This document shows positions 25,400-35,100 of a stretch of 55,153 nt of DNA, piece by piece. The position numbers were made by a program, and so were the translations under genes. Source of the stretch: an uncultured Anaerolineaceae bacterium (GTDB lineage Bacteria > Chloroflexota > Anaerolineae > Anaerolineales > Anaerolineaceae); NCBI GenBank assembly GCA_937897615.1, contig CALCNO010000227.1, forward strand, positions 1 to 55,153, in the 5' to 3' direction. Below the pieces are notes generated by a model that did no database searches, was not told the origin of the DNA, and worked only from the letters and a program-made list of their open reading frames with translations. How positions within the stretch are numbered: the stretch's first letter is position 1; every line of letters begins with the position of its first letter.

Positions 25400-26679
25400 C
25401 AAAGGTTCTTCCGGTCTCCCAGGCGCATAAATTCAAAACCAGCATTACGGAATGCCTGGCGGTTCCAACCATTGACGGTGTCAATCACCACCCGCGCGGG
25501 GGTTAGTTTTTTCAACGCCACCGGATCGATCTCTCTGAACTGGGTGTGGTTTACCAGCAGCAGGAGGGCATCCGCCGATGCCACCGCCTCAGCGAGCGAG
25601 GCTGCCATTGTGATTCCCGCATGCTTAAAATCGGGTTTAAAAGGCTCATGGGCAGTGACCAACGCACCGGCCTGTGATAGCTTATGGGCTACTTCAACCG
25701 CCGGGCTTTCCCGCAGGTCATCCACATCCGGCTTAAAGGCCAGACCCAGCACAGTGATTCTCTTTCCTTTGAGGCTGCCCAACTTTTTGGCGGCAACAGA
25801 AAGGACAAAATCCGGCTGGCTGTCGTTTACCTTGCGGGCCGTGTGTACCAGCGGGGTAATATCCGGTGCAGCTTCCACAAAGAACCAGGGGTCAACACTG
25901 ATGCAGTGCCCCCCCACGCCCGGGCCAGGATTGAGAATTTTCACGCGCGGATGACGGTTGGCAATACCGATGGCCTCCCACACATCCACGCCAAAGCGGT
26001 CTGCCAGGCGCGAGAATTCATTGGCAATGGCGATATTAATATCGCGATAGGTATTCTCCATCAACTTCACCATCTCGGAGGTGGTGGCATCGGTGAGGAT
26101 GATCTCGCCTTTGACGATGGTCTGGTAGAGTTCTTTGCCGGCTTGTGCAGAGGCGGCATCAATACCGCCAATGACGCGGGCATTCTCCACCAATTCCTTA
26201 AGGATTTGCCCCGGCAACACACGCTCCGGGGAATAGCAAAGAAGGAAATCTGTCCCCGCTTTTAGGCCAGACTTTTCCAGAATGGGTTGAACATGCTCAC
26301 GCGTGGTGAGCGGGGGTGAAGTGGATTCCAAGATCACCAGGTTGCCGCGCTGCAAAACCGGCACAATCGATTCCGCAGCCGCATGCACATAACTCAAGTC
26401 AGCTTTCTTTTCCCCGTAAAAGGGCGTGGGAACTGCAATGATAAACGCATCCGCCGGGACGGGTTTTTCCGAAACTGAAAGGTGGCCATCTTTCAGCGCC
26501 TTCTCTACCACCTCACCCAAACCCGGCTCGTAAATATGCACCTTGCCTGCGCGCAGGCTTTTGACCACCTCAGTGTTTGTGTCCACGCCAATCACATGAA
26601 TTCCATGATTGGCAAACATGCTCGCAGTGGGCAAACCAATATAGCCAAGACCAACAATGCAAATTGTATTGAATTTCAC
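25399..26679 (-). CDS. wecC: UDP-N-acetyl-D-mannosamine dehydrogenase
   Basis: 426 residues. Oxidises UDP-ManNAc to UDP-ManNAcA with NAD+. The Rossmann motif is ICIVGLGYIGLPTA; FIIAVPTPF, ILESTSPPLTT and CYSPERVLPG are typical of the WecC/WbpA group rather than UDP-glucose dehydrogenase. The segment NPGPGVGGHCISVDPWF holds the catalytic Cys. Start GTG 26679 with GAGGTG upstream. Its substrate follows from the coupled wecB. Transcribed from the promoter at 26710-26738. Confidence 0.92.
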   Translation of the reverse strand: MKFNTICIVGLGYIGLPTASMFANHGIHVIGVDTNTEVVKSLRAGKVHIYEPGLGEVVEKALKDGHLSVSEKPVPADAFIIAVPTPFYGEKKADLSYVHAAAESIVPVLQRGNLVILESTSPPLTTREHVQPILEKSGLKAGTDFLLCYSPERVLPGQILKELVENARVIGGIDAASAQAGKELYQTIVKGEIILTDATTSEMVKLMENTYRDINIAIANEFSRLADRFGVDVWEAIGIANRHPRVKILNPGPGVGGHCISVDPWFFVEAAPDITPLVHTARKVNDSQPDFVLSVAAKKLGSLKGKRITVLGLAFKPDVDDLRESPAVEVAHKLSQAGALVTAHEPFKPDFKHAGITMAASLAEAVASADALLLLVNHTQFREIDPVALKKLTPARVVIDTVNGWNRQAFRNAGFEFMRLGDRKNL

Positions 26680-26709
26680 CTGAACACCTCAATCGTTGAT
26701 AACGCTGCA

Positions 26710-26738
26710 ATTATCCCATAGGATAGTTTGCTTGTGGA
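26710..26738 (-). promoter_or_regulatory. wecC-wecB-GT promoter
   Basis: Minus strand TCCACA (26738-26733), 17-nt spacer, GATAAT (26715-26710). Back to back with the promoter of the fusion gene at 26751-26779. Confidence 0.55.
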
Positions 26739-26750
26739 GATGTAAAACGC

Positions 26751-26779
26751 TTGCAACGGTGCATTGCACGTGATACACT
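26751..26779 (+). promoter_or_regulatory. Extended -10 promoter, apparently leaderless, for the 26786 gene
   Basis: TTGCAA (26751-26756), 17-nt spacer, TGA-TACACT (26771-26779) with the extended TG. The -10 ends 6 nt before the ATG, so the transcript should begin at the start codon. There is no SD. Confidence 0.7.
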
Positions 26780-26785
26780 TTTTAA

Positions 26786-28900
26786 ATGCAAAGAGCAATC
26801 CTTGCAGTATCACCCAATCTGCAATTCCTGGAGCAGATCCGCTCACATCTCGAAGAAGGAGGGCGGTATAGGGTGCAGGGGGTCACAAGCGGGGCCGAAG
26901 CCCTGACCCTGGTCACCAATACCTATTTTGACCTCGCCATTTTGGACGCAGAGTCCAGCGACCTCCCCTTCGTACCCTTCACGCGCGACCTGGTGGAGCG
27001 GCAACCTGGCCTGAAATTATTGGTATTTCCACCCCAGAACAACCCTCATCATCCTGCGCTCACCGGCCTGGTGGCCAACGGCTATTTGAAGAAACCGTTT
27101 TTTACCCCTGAGGTGAGCCGGGCGCTTAAAGATATTTTCAACGATAAAATAGAAGCCGTTCCGGTTAATCCGGAACCGACTAATAATCTGGCCGAGTTGT
27201 GGATCAAGCGCCCTGAAGTGGGAATGAACCGCGTGGAGCAACTGCTTGGGTCAACCACAGCACAGACCGGGTTACTGATTGCGGGAGAGAAAGTGATCGC
27301 CGCATCCGGCCTCGTCGATGATGCAAACATTCAACAGGTGATGAGCTTGCTGGCTGCCCATAAAGCGGATCGGGACTCGCTCGATCTGCTGCACTTTATG
27401 ACCCTCGAAGCAGAAGAACGCGAGATATTGATGTATGCCTCGCAGCTAATCCCCCAGATCACGCTGGTGCTCTTTTACCCCGCAACAGCGCCTATTCAAC
27501 TGGTGCGCCAGGAAGTTTATCAGGTAAAGCAGGAATTCAAGGAAGCCTACCCTACCACGGGCGAATTACGCAAAGAACTGGACGTAAAGCCAGAAGTTCA
27601 TCCCCCAGCTCAACCGACCAGCAGCCCAGAATCTGAAAGCACAGCAAGTGCAGAGGAGTTGAACCTTAAGCCGCTCGAAGAAGAGATTGGCCCGGAAGAC
27701 CTCGATACTGTGCTCAGTGCCGTTGAATTGAAAAACCTCGACAACTTGCTGGCGGAGATGCCCGCTCCTGACCCAGACCTGGGAGATGAGCCCGAGGCGG
27801 AAGCCGTGCTTCCAACCGATAATCTGGATCTTTCCAATTGGCTTCCCCTGCCGGAAAGCGACGACCTCGCCGGCAGCAGCGCCGAAGTGCCTCCTCCCCT
27901 TCCGCACGAACCCGGCCCGGCGCCTGAGCCCGAATTCGCTGACCTCGCAAACTCCACCTTGTATCCATTCGCCATGCAGGATGAATCTTCTGCAGCCGAT
28001 GAGAAAATGGCAGATTCCACGTTAGATTTGCCGTGGGAAAAGCAGGAAGACCTCACGGAAAACACTGCTGAAAACGAATCACACTTCGAGCCATTACGGG
28101 AGAACCAGGCAGATGAAACGGTGGCTGAGCAAATGCCGGAAGCCGCTAAAACCGAAGATGCCTCTTTCAACACCTGGCTGGATGAATTGCAGTCCTTCGG
28201 CAGTGAACAAACCAAAGAGCTGAGCCCAGAGATTGAAGAACCTGGCACGCCCATTCATACCGGGGATGTAACCGCAGTACCTCCTCCTCTTCCCTCAGCC
28301 ATGTTCACGGAAGAATCCGGCCAGGAAAACCCGGAGTTCGTGTCTTTGCCGGAAAGCGACGAAGCAACAAAAGACACGGCTACAGCTGGATTTTTTGATG
28401 AGGAATTACCTCCCCCACAAGATTCAGTAGACTTCCCATTGGAGTTTTCCGCCGATCCCGCCAGCACAGTGGCACCGCCTGAGCTTTCCCCCGAGATGGC
28501 AGCCCTGCGCGATTTTCGCTTCAATTACACCTGTCTGCTCATCCCGCGTGATCCGCATTGCTTCCTTGCTCGAGATCTCGGCGAGCGCCTCAGTTTTCTC
28601 TTGCCGCAACTCCACCTGGAATACGGCTGGCACATCTCTGGAATTGCCGTGCGGCCTCAGTACCTGCTATGGGCAATTGCGCTCCCAATGGATGCCTGCC
28701 CGGTCGACATCATCCAAGAAATCCGCCGCCGAACCAGCGCTCACCTGCTGGCTAACTTCCCCAACCTAAAAAGCAGCGACCCCCAACTGGATTTTTGGGC
28801 CCCCGGCTTTCTGGCGCTCAGCGGCAGTTCTATCCCATCGGTGGAGATGATCTACGACTTCATCAAACAAACCCGTGCCAACCAGAAAAGTAAGCACTAG
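26786..28900 (+). CDS. Receiver-like / roadblock-like / acidic linker / IS200-fold (Y1_Tnp-like) fusion protein
   Basis: 704 residues in four parts. (1) Residues 1-115, a CheY-like fold: ILAVSPNLQFLEQI and FDLAILDAESSDLP keep the phospho-Asp position and YLKKPF keeps the Lys, but the N-terminal acidic pair is lost. (2) About 135-245, a roadblock/LC7-like stretch (TGLLIAGEKVIAASG). (3) About 250-570, a Pro/Glu/Ser-rich acidic linker. (4) About 570-700, a region matching IS200/IS605 Y1 transposases: FNYTCLLIPRDPH, then PQYLLWAIALP where P-D-H-V-H-L-L is expected, IIQEIRRRTSAHLL, FWAPGFLALSG and YDFIKQTR with Tyr690 at the catalytic Tyr position. Loss of both HUH histidines argues for a domesticated, non-transposing domain. 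Function unknown. Confidence 0.75.
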   Translation: MQRAILAVSPNLQFLEQIRSHLEEGGRYRVQGVTSGAEALTLVTNTYFDLAILDAESSDLPFVPFTRDLVERQPGLKLLVFPPQNNPHHPALTGLVANGYLKKPFFTPEVSRALKDIFNDKIEAVPVNPEPTNNLAELWIKRPEVGMNRVEQLLGSTTAQTGLLIAGEKVIAASGLVDDANIQQVMSLLAAHKADRDSLDLLHFMTLEAEEREILMYASQLIPQITLVLFYPATAPIQLVRQEVYQVKQEFKEAYPTTGELRKELDVKPEVHPPAQPTSSPESESTASAEELNLKPLEEEIGPEDLDTVLSAVELKNLDNLLAEMPAPDPDLGDEPEAEAVLPTDNLDLSNWLPLPESDDLAGSSAEVPPPLPHEPGPAPEPEFADLANSTLYPFAMQDESSAADEKMADSTLDLPWEKQEDLTENTAENESHFEPLRENQADETVAEQMPEAAKTEDASFNTWLDELQSFGSEQTKELSPEIEEPGTPIHTGDVTAVPPPLPSAMFTEESGQENPEFVSLPESDEATKDTATAGFFDEELPPPQDSVDFPLEFSADPASTVAPPELSPEMAALRDFRFNYTCLLIPRDPHCFLARDLGERLSFLLPQLHLEYGWHISGIAVRPQYLLWAIALPMDACPVDIIQEIRRRTSAHLLANFPNLKSSDPQLDFWAPGFLALSGSSIPSVEMIYDFIKQTRANQKSKH

Positions 28901-28929
28901 ACCCTGTAAAATAAAAACGGAATAACCTT

Positions 28930-31719
28930 ATGCCTCCTATCCTGTACTTGATCGATGGACACGCCCTGGCGTACCGCACCTATTTTGCCCTCACCGCAGG
29001 CGTTCAAAATGAACGTCTGCAAACCAGCAAAGGCGAACCCACAGCAGGAATCTTTGGCTTTGCCAACGTGCTGATGCGTCTGCTTGAGCAGGAAAAACCG
29101 GAATACCTAGCCGTGGCCTTTGATACCGGAAAAACCTTCCGCAATGACCTTTCCGCAGACTACAAAGCCACGCGCGCCAAGATGCCAGATGACCTGCGCC
29201 CGCAGATCGAGCGCATCCGCCAGATGGTGGATGCCTTTCACCTGCCGCGGCTGGAAAAAGAAGGCGTGGAAGCCGACGATGTGTTGGGCACCATCGCGCA
29301 TCAGGCCGTGGAAGAAGGACTGGGGGTCAAGATCATCACCGGTGACCGAGACCTATTGCAACTGGTGAACGACCGCGTGGTGGTCAGCCTGGCCGGCACC
29401 AAACTCTCAGAAGCCAAAAGTTACACCCCCGCCGATGTGGTGGCGTATTTGGGTGTGCGGCCAGACCAGGTGGTGGATTACAAAGCACTGGTTGGCGACA
29501 CTTCCGATAATTACAAGGGCGTACCCGGCATCGGAGAAAAGACTGCCATCAGCCTGCTGGAAAAATACCAGACTTTTGACGCCGTCTATGAGCACCTCGA
29601 TGAGATCCCTGCCCGCTTCGCAACAAAGCTGAAAGAGGGCAAAGACTCCGGAGTATTGAGCAAAGAACTGGCACAGATCAAGATTGATGTGCCCATCAAA
29701 CTGGTGCTGGAAGATGCCAAAACCGACCATATCAACGCCGCAGCGGTGGAGAGCCTGTTCCGCGAGCTGGAATTCCGTACCCTCATCCCGCGCATGCACA
29801 ATGTGGTGGCCCCATTCATTAAGAAAGCCCCCGCCGGACAAATGAACCTGTTTGGTAGCGAGGTAAAAGAGATCAGCATTCCCGATTCCTATCAACTTGA
29901 GGCCATCACCGTAGATGATGCCGACAAGCTGTCGCAGTTATGCCAGGCACTCGCCAGTGCAGATGTCATCTCGCTCGATACCGAAACCTCCGGCACCGAC
30001 CCCATGCAGGCGCGCCTGGTCGGCATCTCGCTGGCCGTCAAGGAAGGCCAGGGGTATTACATCCCTGTTGGGCACATTGGCCTGGGCACACAATTGCCGG
30101 TGGAAGAGGTAATCCAGGCGCTCACCCCCGCACTCACCGACCCCAACATCAAGAAAATTGGCCATAACCTCAAATTTGATGCGCTGATGCTCACCAATTA
30201 CGGGCTGCCGGTACAACCCCTTTCGTTTGACACGATGATTGCCCAGTGGATAGTAGACCCTTCCTCAAGGGTGGGGCTAAAGGAAATTGCGGGCGTTTAT
30301 CTCAACGCCACTATGACGCACATCGAGGAGTTAATCGGTTCCGGCAAGAATCAAATGAGCATGGAGCAGGTTCCGGTGGCATCGGCTGCCCCGTATGCCG
30401 CCGCCGATGCCGAAGTGTGCCTGCGCCTGATGCCCATTCTGCAAAAGAAACTGGAGGAGCGCAGTTCGGTGGGCATCTTCAAAGACATGGAAATGCCGCT
30501 TATTCCAATCTTGATGGAGATGGAAAAAACTGGCATCAGCCTGGATGCGGAGTTCTTCAAGCGCTTCAGCACTGAGACCGGCCTCCGCCTGGCGGAGATT
30601 GAAAAACAGGTATACCAGTCGGTGGGCTATTCTTTCAACCTGAACTCAACACAGCAGTTATCCAAAGTGCTGTTTGAAACGCTGCGCCTGGACCCGCCGG
30701 ACAGGAACAAGAAAACCTCCAGCGGGCATTACTCCACCTCGGCAGCCGTGCTGGATGAACTGCGCGGCAAACATCCGGCGGTGGACCTGCTGCTGGAGTA
30801 CCGCGAATTGGCCAAACTGAAATCCACCTACCTTGAAGCTTTGCCGCAGCAGATCAATCCCAAAACCGGCAGGGTACACACCAGCTTCAACCAGACCGGC
30901 TCAGTCACCGGGCGATTGGCCTCTTCCGACCCAAATTTGCAGAATATCCCCACGCGCACCGAAACCGGGCGCCAGGTACGGCTGGGATTTGTGGCAGCTC
31001 CCGGACACCTGCTGCTCTCGGTAGATTATTCGCAGATCGAACTGCGGGTTGTGGCGCACATGTCAAAGGACGAGGGGATGCTGTCAGCTTTCCGTGCCGG
31101 GCAAGACATCCATGCCGCAACCGCAGCCGCCATCAACAACATCCCGCTGGAAAAGGTAACACCCGATCAGCGCCGCCACGCCAAGGCCATCAACTTTGGC
31201 CTCATTTACGGCATGAGCGCCTTTGGCCTCAGCCGTGGCACCGACCTTACCCTGGGAGAAGCCGAGAATTTTGTGCGTGAATATTTCAATGATTTTCCCG
31301 GCGTCAAGCAGTACCTGGATAACATCCGCACCCTGGCAGCGCGCCAGGGGTACGTGGAGACCCTCTTTGGGCGGCGGCGCTACTTCCCCAACCTTGCCAA
31401 ACCGGAGAACGTGGCCATGCGCAACCGCGAAGAACGCGAAGCCATCAACGCCCCCATCCAGGGAACCGCGGCAGACATCCTCAAAATCGCCATGATCCAC
31501 CTGCAGCCTGCCCTCAATGAGGCAAAGCTTTCCGCCAGGCTGCTCCTGCAAGTGCATGACGAACTTGTGCTTGAAGTGCCCGCCTCTGAACTCAAGGAAA
31601 CTTCAGCACTGGTGCAAAAGGTTATGTCAGAATCGGTAACGCTGTCAATCCCGCTCCTCACAGAAGCCAAATGTGGGGTAAACTGGGGAAGTATGAAACC
31701 TGTTTCCGAATATCGATGA
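28930..31719 (+). CDS. polA: DNA polymerase I
   Basis: 929 residues with all three domains. The 5'-nuclease (1-290) has YLIDGHALAYRTYFA, EADDVLGTIA, ITGDRDLLQLV and GDTSDNYKGVPGIGEKTA. The 3'-5' exonuclease (about 330-520) keeps its acidic residues: SLDTETSGTD (Exo I), GHNLKFDAL (Exo II) and YAAADAEVCLRL (Exo III), so proofreading is probably active. The polymerase has motif A (SVDYSQIELRV), motif B (RRHAKAINFGLIYGMSAFGL) and motif C (LLQVHDELVLE). Acts in Okazaki fragment processing and repair. Located 29 nt after the fusion gene and 17 nt before the TPR gene on the same strand. Confidence 0.96.
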   Translation: MPPILYLIDGHALAYRTYFALTAGVQNERLQTSKGEPTAGIFGFANVLMRLLEQEKPEYLAVAFDTGKTFRNDLSADYKATRAKMPDDLRPQIERIRQMVDAFHLPRLEKEGVEADDVLGTIAHQAVEEGLGVKIITGDRDLLQLVNDRVVVSLAGTKLSEAKSYTPADVVAYLGVRPDQVVDYKALVGDTSDNYKGVPGIGEKTAISLLEKYQTFDAVYEHLDEIPARFATKLKEGKDSGVLSKELAQIKIDVPIKLVLEDAKTDHINAAAVESLFRELEFRTLIPRMHNVVAPFIKKAPAGQMNLFGSEVKEISIPDSYQLEAITVDDADKLSQLCQALASADVISLDTETSGTDPMQARLVGISLAVKEGQGYYIPVGHIGLGTQLPVEEVIQALTPALTDPNIKKIGHNLKFDALMLTNYGLPVQPLSFDTMIAQWIVDPSSRVGLKEIAGVYLNATMTHIEELIGSGKNQMSMEQVPVASAAPYAAADAEVCLRLMPILQKKLEERSSVGIFKDMEMPLIPILMEMEKTGISLDAEFFKRFSTETGLRLAEIEKQVYQSVGYSFNLNSTQQLSKVLFETLRLDPPDRNKKTSSGHYSTSAAVLDELRGKHPAVDLLLEYRELAKLKSTYLEALPQQINPKTGRVHTSFNQTGSVTGRLASSDPNLQNIPTRTETGRQVRLGFVAAPGHLLLSVDYSQIELRVVAHMSKDEGMLSAFRAGQDIHAATAAAINNIPLEKVTPDQRRHAKAINFGLIYGMSAFGLSRGTDLTLGEAENFVREYFNDFPGVKQYLDNIRTLAARQGYVETLFGRRRYFPNLAKPENVAMRNREEREAINAPIQGTAADILKIAMIHLQPALNEAKLSARLLLQVHDELVLEVPASELKETSALVQKVMSESVTLSIPLLTEAKCGVNWGSMKPVSEYR

Positions 31720-31736
31720 TCATCAGGTGACCAGGC

Positions 31737-34067
31737 ATGGCTAGCGAATCCGCTCAATTCCAAACGTTGATGAACCAGGGCCATACTGCGGCGTGGGATC
31801 AAGACTGGCCCCAGGCAGCTGAGAAGTACCGACTTGCGCTTGATGAAATTCCGGATCACCCGGCCGCGCTGGCAAGTTTAGGCCTCGCTTACTTCCAGTT
31901 GAAGCAATATGACGACGCCATGCTCAGTTACAAGCGCTGTTCGGCGCTTAACCCTGATGACCCCATGCCCTATGAGAAGATCGCCCGCATTTACGAGCGC
32001 ACCGGCATGGTAACGGAAGCGGTGCGCGCTTTCCTGCAGGCCGGCGAAGTTCATATCAGGGCCCATGCTGCCGATAGGGCCATCAGCGATTTCATCGAAG
32101 CAGCACGCCTGAACCCTCTGGAACAGACGGCGCACACCCGCCTGGCGATGATCTACGACCGCCTGGGGAACAAAGAAGATTCGATCAAGGAATACCTGTA
32201 CACGGCTGCGATCATGCAGGCAGCAGGTGACGCAAAGAAAGCACTTCAGGTTGTCCAGTACGTTTTGCAGCAATCAAAGGATAACACCACGGCCAAGCAG
32301 GCCCTGGCGATGGTCAACAACGGCGTACAGCTCGACCTTCCTGTGGCGCAGGGAAGTTCCACCGCTTCTGCGCGCATGGCGCAGGTGCGGCAGATGGAAG
32401 AAACGCAGCCGCAGGTAGAATCCACGCCAAACTACGACCCGCTCACCGAAGCCCGCCTGGTGGCGCTAAAAGAAATGGCCGCCCTCCTGTTTGACAGCAG
32501 CGAAGAAAAACAGGTTGAAAGCTCCGGTAACCACCGCAACCTGCTTTCGGTGGCACGTGGCACCGGCGTGCTGAACGTTGAAGCGGCTGAACGCTCGCGC
32601 ATTCAGCTTCACCTCAGCCAGACCATTGACTTGCAAACCGCCGGCCAGGATGACGAGGCCGCCGTCGAACTGGAACGCGCCATTGACCTGGGCCTCAACC
32701 AATCGGCATCACTTTATGTGCTTGCGCTGCTCATCCGCTCGCATTCGCCGCAAAAGGCGCTCAAGTATTTGCAGCGTTCGGTCAAAAACCCCGATTTCGC
32801 TCTCGCCAGCTATCTCCTCATTGCTGAAATCTATGAACGGCTGGAGCAGCATAATGAAGCATCTCTCAATTACCTTCAGGCGCTAAAACTTGCTGACCTG
32901 AGCACTGTCCCTGAGGACCAGGCTGAGGAATTGGCCCAACTCTATGAACCAATTTTTGAATCCCAATTAAGGGTCGAGGATGAAAAGGACCTCAATCGGC
33001 TGTGCAACGTCATCAGCGGGCAACTGCTGCGAACCGATTGGCGCCAGTACTTGAAAACCGCCCGCAATCAACTGCCACAGCAGGGTGAGGGCTTCCCACC
33101 ACTGCCGCTGGCAGAAATGCTGCTGGAGACCAGCAGCAATGAGGTGGTTCAGGCACTGGCAGAGATCCGCCACCTGGCAGCACAGGGCAAGCTGCGTTCG
33201 GCAATGGAAGAAGCTTTCCGCGTGCTTTCATATGCGCCCACCTATCTGCCCCTGCACATTCAAATGGGCGAGATGCTCATTTCAGAAGGATTCATCAGCG
33301 AGGCGGTGGAGAAATTCCTTGTGGTCAGCCAGCTCTATACCATGCGCGGAGAAACCACCCAGGCCATACGCCTGTTGAGCCGGGTGACCAAACTGGCCCC
33401 AATGGACCTTTCAGTGCGCAGCACGTTGATTGAATTACTTAAATCCATCGGGCGCGTGGATGATGCCATCCAACAATACATGGACCTGGCAAATGTTTAC
33501 TACCTGCTGGCAGAAATGGATATCACCCGCCAAACCTATCAATCGGCACTGGCGCTGGCACAAAAATCCGCCAGCGTTCGCGAGTGGTCGATTAAAATTC
33601 TCAATAAGCTGGCTGATATCGAACTGCAAAGCCTTGATTGGAAACAAGCCATCAAGTACTTTGAACAGATCCGCTCGCTGGATAGCCTTGACCCCGCGCC
33701 GCGCGCAATGCTGATCGACCTGTACATCCGCATCGGCCTGCCCGCCGCTGCCATGAATGAATTGGACGGCTATTTGAGGATACTGGCAACATCTCAAAAT
33801 GCGGCGAAAACAGGCGCTTTTCTGGATGATCTGCTCAAGGAACGCCCGGAAAATATCGAATTCCAGAAACGCCTTGTTTCATACTACCAGTCAAAGAACG
33901 AATTGCCTTATGCGATCGAGAAACTGGATGCGCTCGCCGAAAAATCCCTGAGCGAAGAAAATGTGGATGCAGCCCTCACCACCCTGAACCATATCATTTC
34001 GCTGCAGCCGGCAAACGTGGCCGATTACCAAAAACTCTACCAGGAACTAAAAGCCAAGCACCCATAA
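31737..34067 (+). CDS. Large tetratricopeptide-repeat protein
   Basis: 776 residues, almost entirely helical repeats. Clear TPR units at the N-terminus (WPQAAEKYRLALDEIPDHPAAL, YDDAMLSYKRCSALNPDDP, VTEAVRAFLQAGEV) and again at about 500-620 (FISEAVEKFLVVSQLY, VDDAIQQYMDLANVYY, WKQAIKYFEQIRSLDSLDP) and the end. There is no signal peptide or membrane segment, so it is cytoplasmic. Probably a scaffold; partners unknown. AGGTG precedes the ATG. It follows polA by 17 nt and ends at a strong bidirectional terminator. Confidence 0.8.
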   Translation: MASESAQFQTLMNQGHTAAWDQDWPQAAEKYRLALDEIPDHPAALASLGLAYFQLKQYDDAMLSYKRCSALNPDDPMPYEKIARIYERTGMVTEAVRAFLQAGEVHIRAHAADRAISDFIEAARLNPLEQTAHTRLAMIYDRLGNKEDSIKEYLYTAAIMQAAGDAKKALQVVQYVLQQSKDNTTAKQALAMVNNGVQLDLPVAQGSSTASARMAQVRQMEETQPQVESTPNYDPLTEARLVALKEMAALLFDSSEEKQVESSGNHRNLLSVARGTGVLNVEAAERSRIQLHLSQTIDLQTAGQDDEAAVELERAIDLGLNQSASLYVLALLIRSHSPQKALKYLQRSVKNPDFALASYLLIAEIYERLEQHNEASLNYLQALKLADLSTVPEDQAEELAQLYEPIFESQLRVEDEKDLNRLCNVISGQLLRTDWRQYLKTARNQLPQQGEGFPPLPLAEMLLETSSNEVVQALAEIRHLAAQGKLRSAMEEAFRVLSYAPTYLPLHIQMGEMLISEGFISEAVEKFLVVSQLYTMRGETTQAIRLLSRVTKLAPMDLSVRSTLIELLKSIGRVDDAIQQYMDLANVYYLLAEMDITRQTYQSALALAQKSASVREWSIKILNKLADIELQSLDWKQAIKYFEQIRSLDSLDPAPRAMLIDLYIRIGLPAAAMNELDGYLRILATSQNAAKTGAFLDDLLKERPENIEFQKRLVSYYQSKNELPYAIEKLDALAEKSLSEENVDAALTTLNHIISLQPANVADYQKLYQELKAKHP

Positions 34068-34101
34068 ACAAACCGCCCGAGAAACTCGGGCGGTTTGTTT
34101 A
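34068..34101. terminator. Bidirectional terminator after the TPR gene
   Basis: ACAAACCGCCCGAG (34068-34081), loop AAA, CTCGGGCGGTTTGT (34085-34098), then TT. A 14-bp stem between convergent genes; the A/T ends of the stem give a U-run on either strand. Confidence 0.88.
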
Positions 34102-34112
34102 GCATCTTAGGT

Positions 34113-35066
34113 TTACCACCACAGCCTGAACCAGGAGATGGCCGCAGCCTCTTCGCCGCGAAGTGTAATTTCCGCTTTTACGTTCACCACTGATTGTGCC
34201 GGCAGGTCAGCCGCATTGAAGGAGAACTGGCTGATGCCAAATTCATTGGTCTCGTTCAAGCGGTAGAACTCACTGGTGCCATCCGGAAAGAGCAGCGTTA
34301 CGCCCACCTGTGCGCCCTCCAAAGGACGCAGATATTGGTCTTGTGCAACCACGTAGACGGTCTGGCTCTCGCCCGCGCCGATCAAAGAATGGAGCACAAA
34401 TACCCGCGCAAGCGGCCTGATTAAATCCCCGGCGCTGTTGGCAGAGGGGTCTGCCTTGAGCAGTTCCGGGTCGCCGATGTATTTATCGAAATATAACCTG
34501 CCCAGATCGGTGAGAACCACGCGCTGACCGCTGGGGCGGTCCGGCCACCATTCCATGCGGACATTGTCAAAATACTGCACATATCGCCCATCAATGACTT
34601 CTACAAAGGAAATGGGCTTGCCAAAAAAGAGGCTGCCATTGTTGGCATCGTAGAATTGAAGAAAAGCATAGCACACCGAAAAACCGTTTTCAAAAGCACG
34701 GCAGGTTGGCCCTTCCTGCGCAATATCTGCCAGAGGCGCACCCGGCGCATACAGCAGCCTGCCCAGCGGGGCAATCTGCGCCTGCTGGCCCTGAAGCGTA
34801 TCCACCAGGTCAAAGCGCACCTTTTGAAAAAACTGCACCCGGGCATCGCTGATCGGATCGGTGAAATCATCCGTGATGGGGTAACCAAACAAAAGCAATG
34901 GGTCGGCAGAACTATTATAGAGATGCAGAAAATCACCCCAGATCCAATGTCCCGTTTCAGGAACATAGATCGAATCGGAGGACTGCGCAGCCACAGCCCG
35001 CGAAGCGCCAAAGGCTGCCACGCCCATCATCACAATGAGTCCTGCTATCCACAGTTTCTTCATCAC
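34113..35066 (-). CDS. Secreted protein with FGYPIT/VQYF-type repeats
   Basis: 317 residues. A signal peptide (KKLWIAGLIVMMGVAAFGAS, probable cleavage near AVAA-QS) targets export. The mature part has repeated short motifs such as LLLFGYPITDDFTD, VQFFQKVRFDLVD, FGKPISFVEV and VQYFDNVRMEWWP, reminiscent of LGFP-like repeats of cell-surface proteins. A C-terminal beta-rich domain (from about residue 215, with EGAQVGVTLLFPDG) looks Ig-like. Function unknown. Start GTG 35066 or ATG 35063; the TATAAT at 35077-35072 ends only 5 nt before the GTG, so the mRNA may be leaderless. Confidence 0.7.
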   Translation of the reverse strand: MMKKLWIAGLIVMMGVAAFGASRAVAAQSSDSIYVPETGHWIWGDFLHLYNSSADPLLLFGYPITDDFTDPISDARVQFFQKVRFDLVDTLQGQQAQIAPLGRLLYAPGAPLADIAQEGPTCRAFENGFSVCYAFLQFYDANNGSLFFGKPISFVEVIDGRYVQYFDNVRMEWWPDRPSGQRVVLTDLGRLYFDKYIGDPELLKADPSANSAGDLIRPLARVFVLHSLIGAGESQTVYVVAQDQYLRPLEGAQVGVTLLFPDGTSEFYRLNETNEFGISQFSFNAADLPAQSVVNVKAEITLRGEEAAAISWFRLWW

Positions 35067-35071
35067 TTTGT

Positions 35072-35100
35072 ATTATACAGAAATGTTCGGCTATTCGCAA
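35072..35100 (-). promoter_or_regulatory. Strong promoter before the secreted protein, apparently leaderless
   Basis: Minus strand TTGCGA (35100-35095), 17-nt spacer, perfect TATAAT (35077-35072). It overlaps the last codons of the MFS gene. The box ends 5 nt before GTG 35066; no SD lies between. Confidence 0.75.

Noticed and set aside
26786..28900. An active IS200/IS605 transposon
   Set aside because: HUH histidines are absent, the domain is part of a 704-residue protein, and no hairpin ends or tnpB are adjacent.
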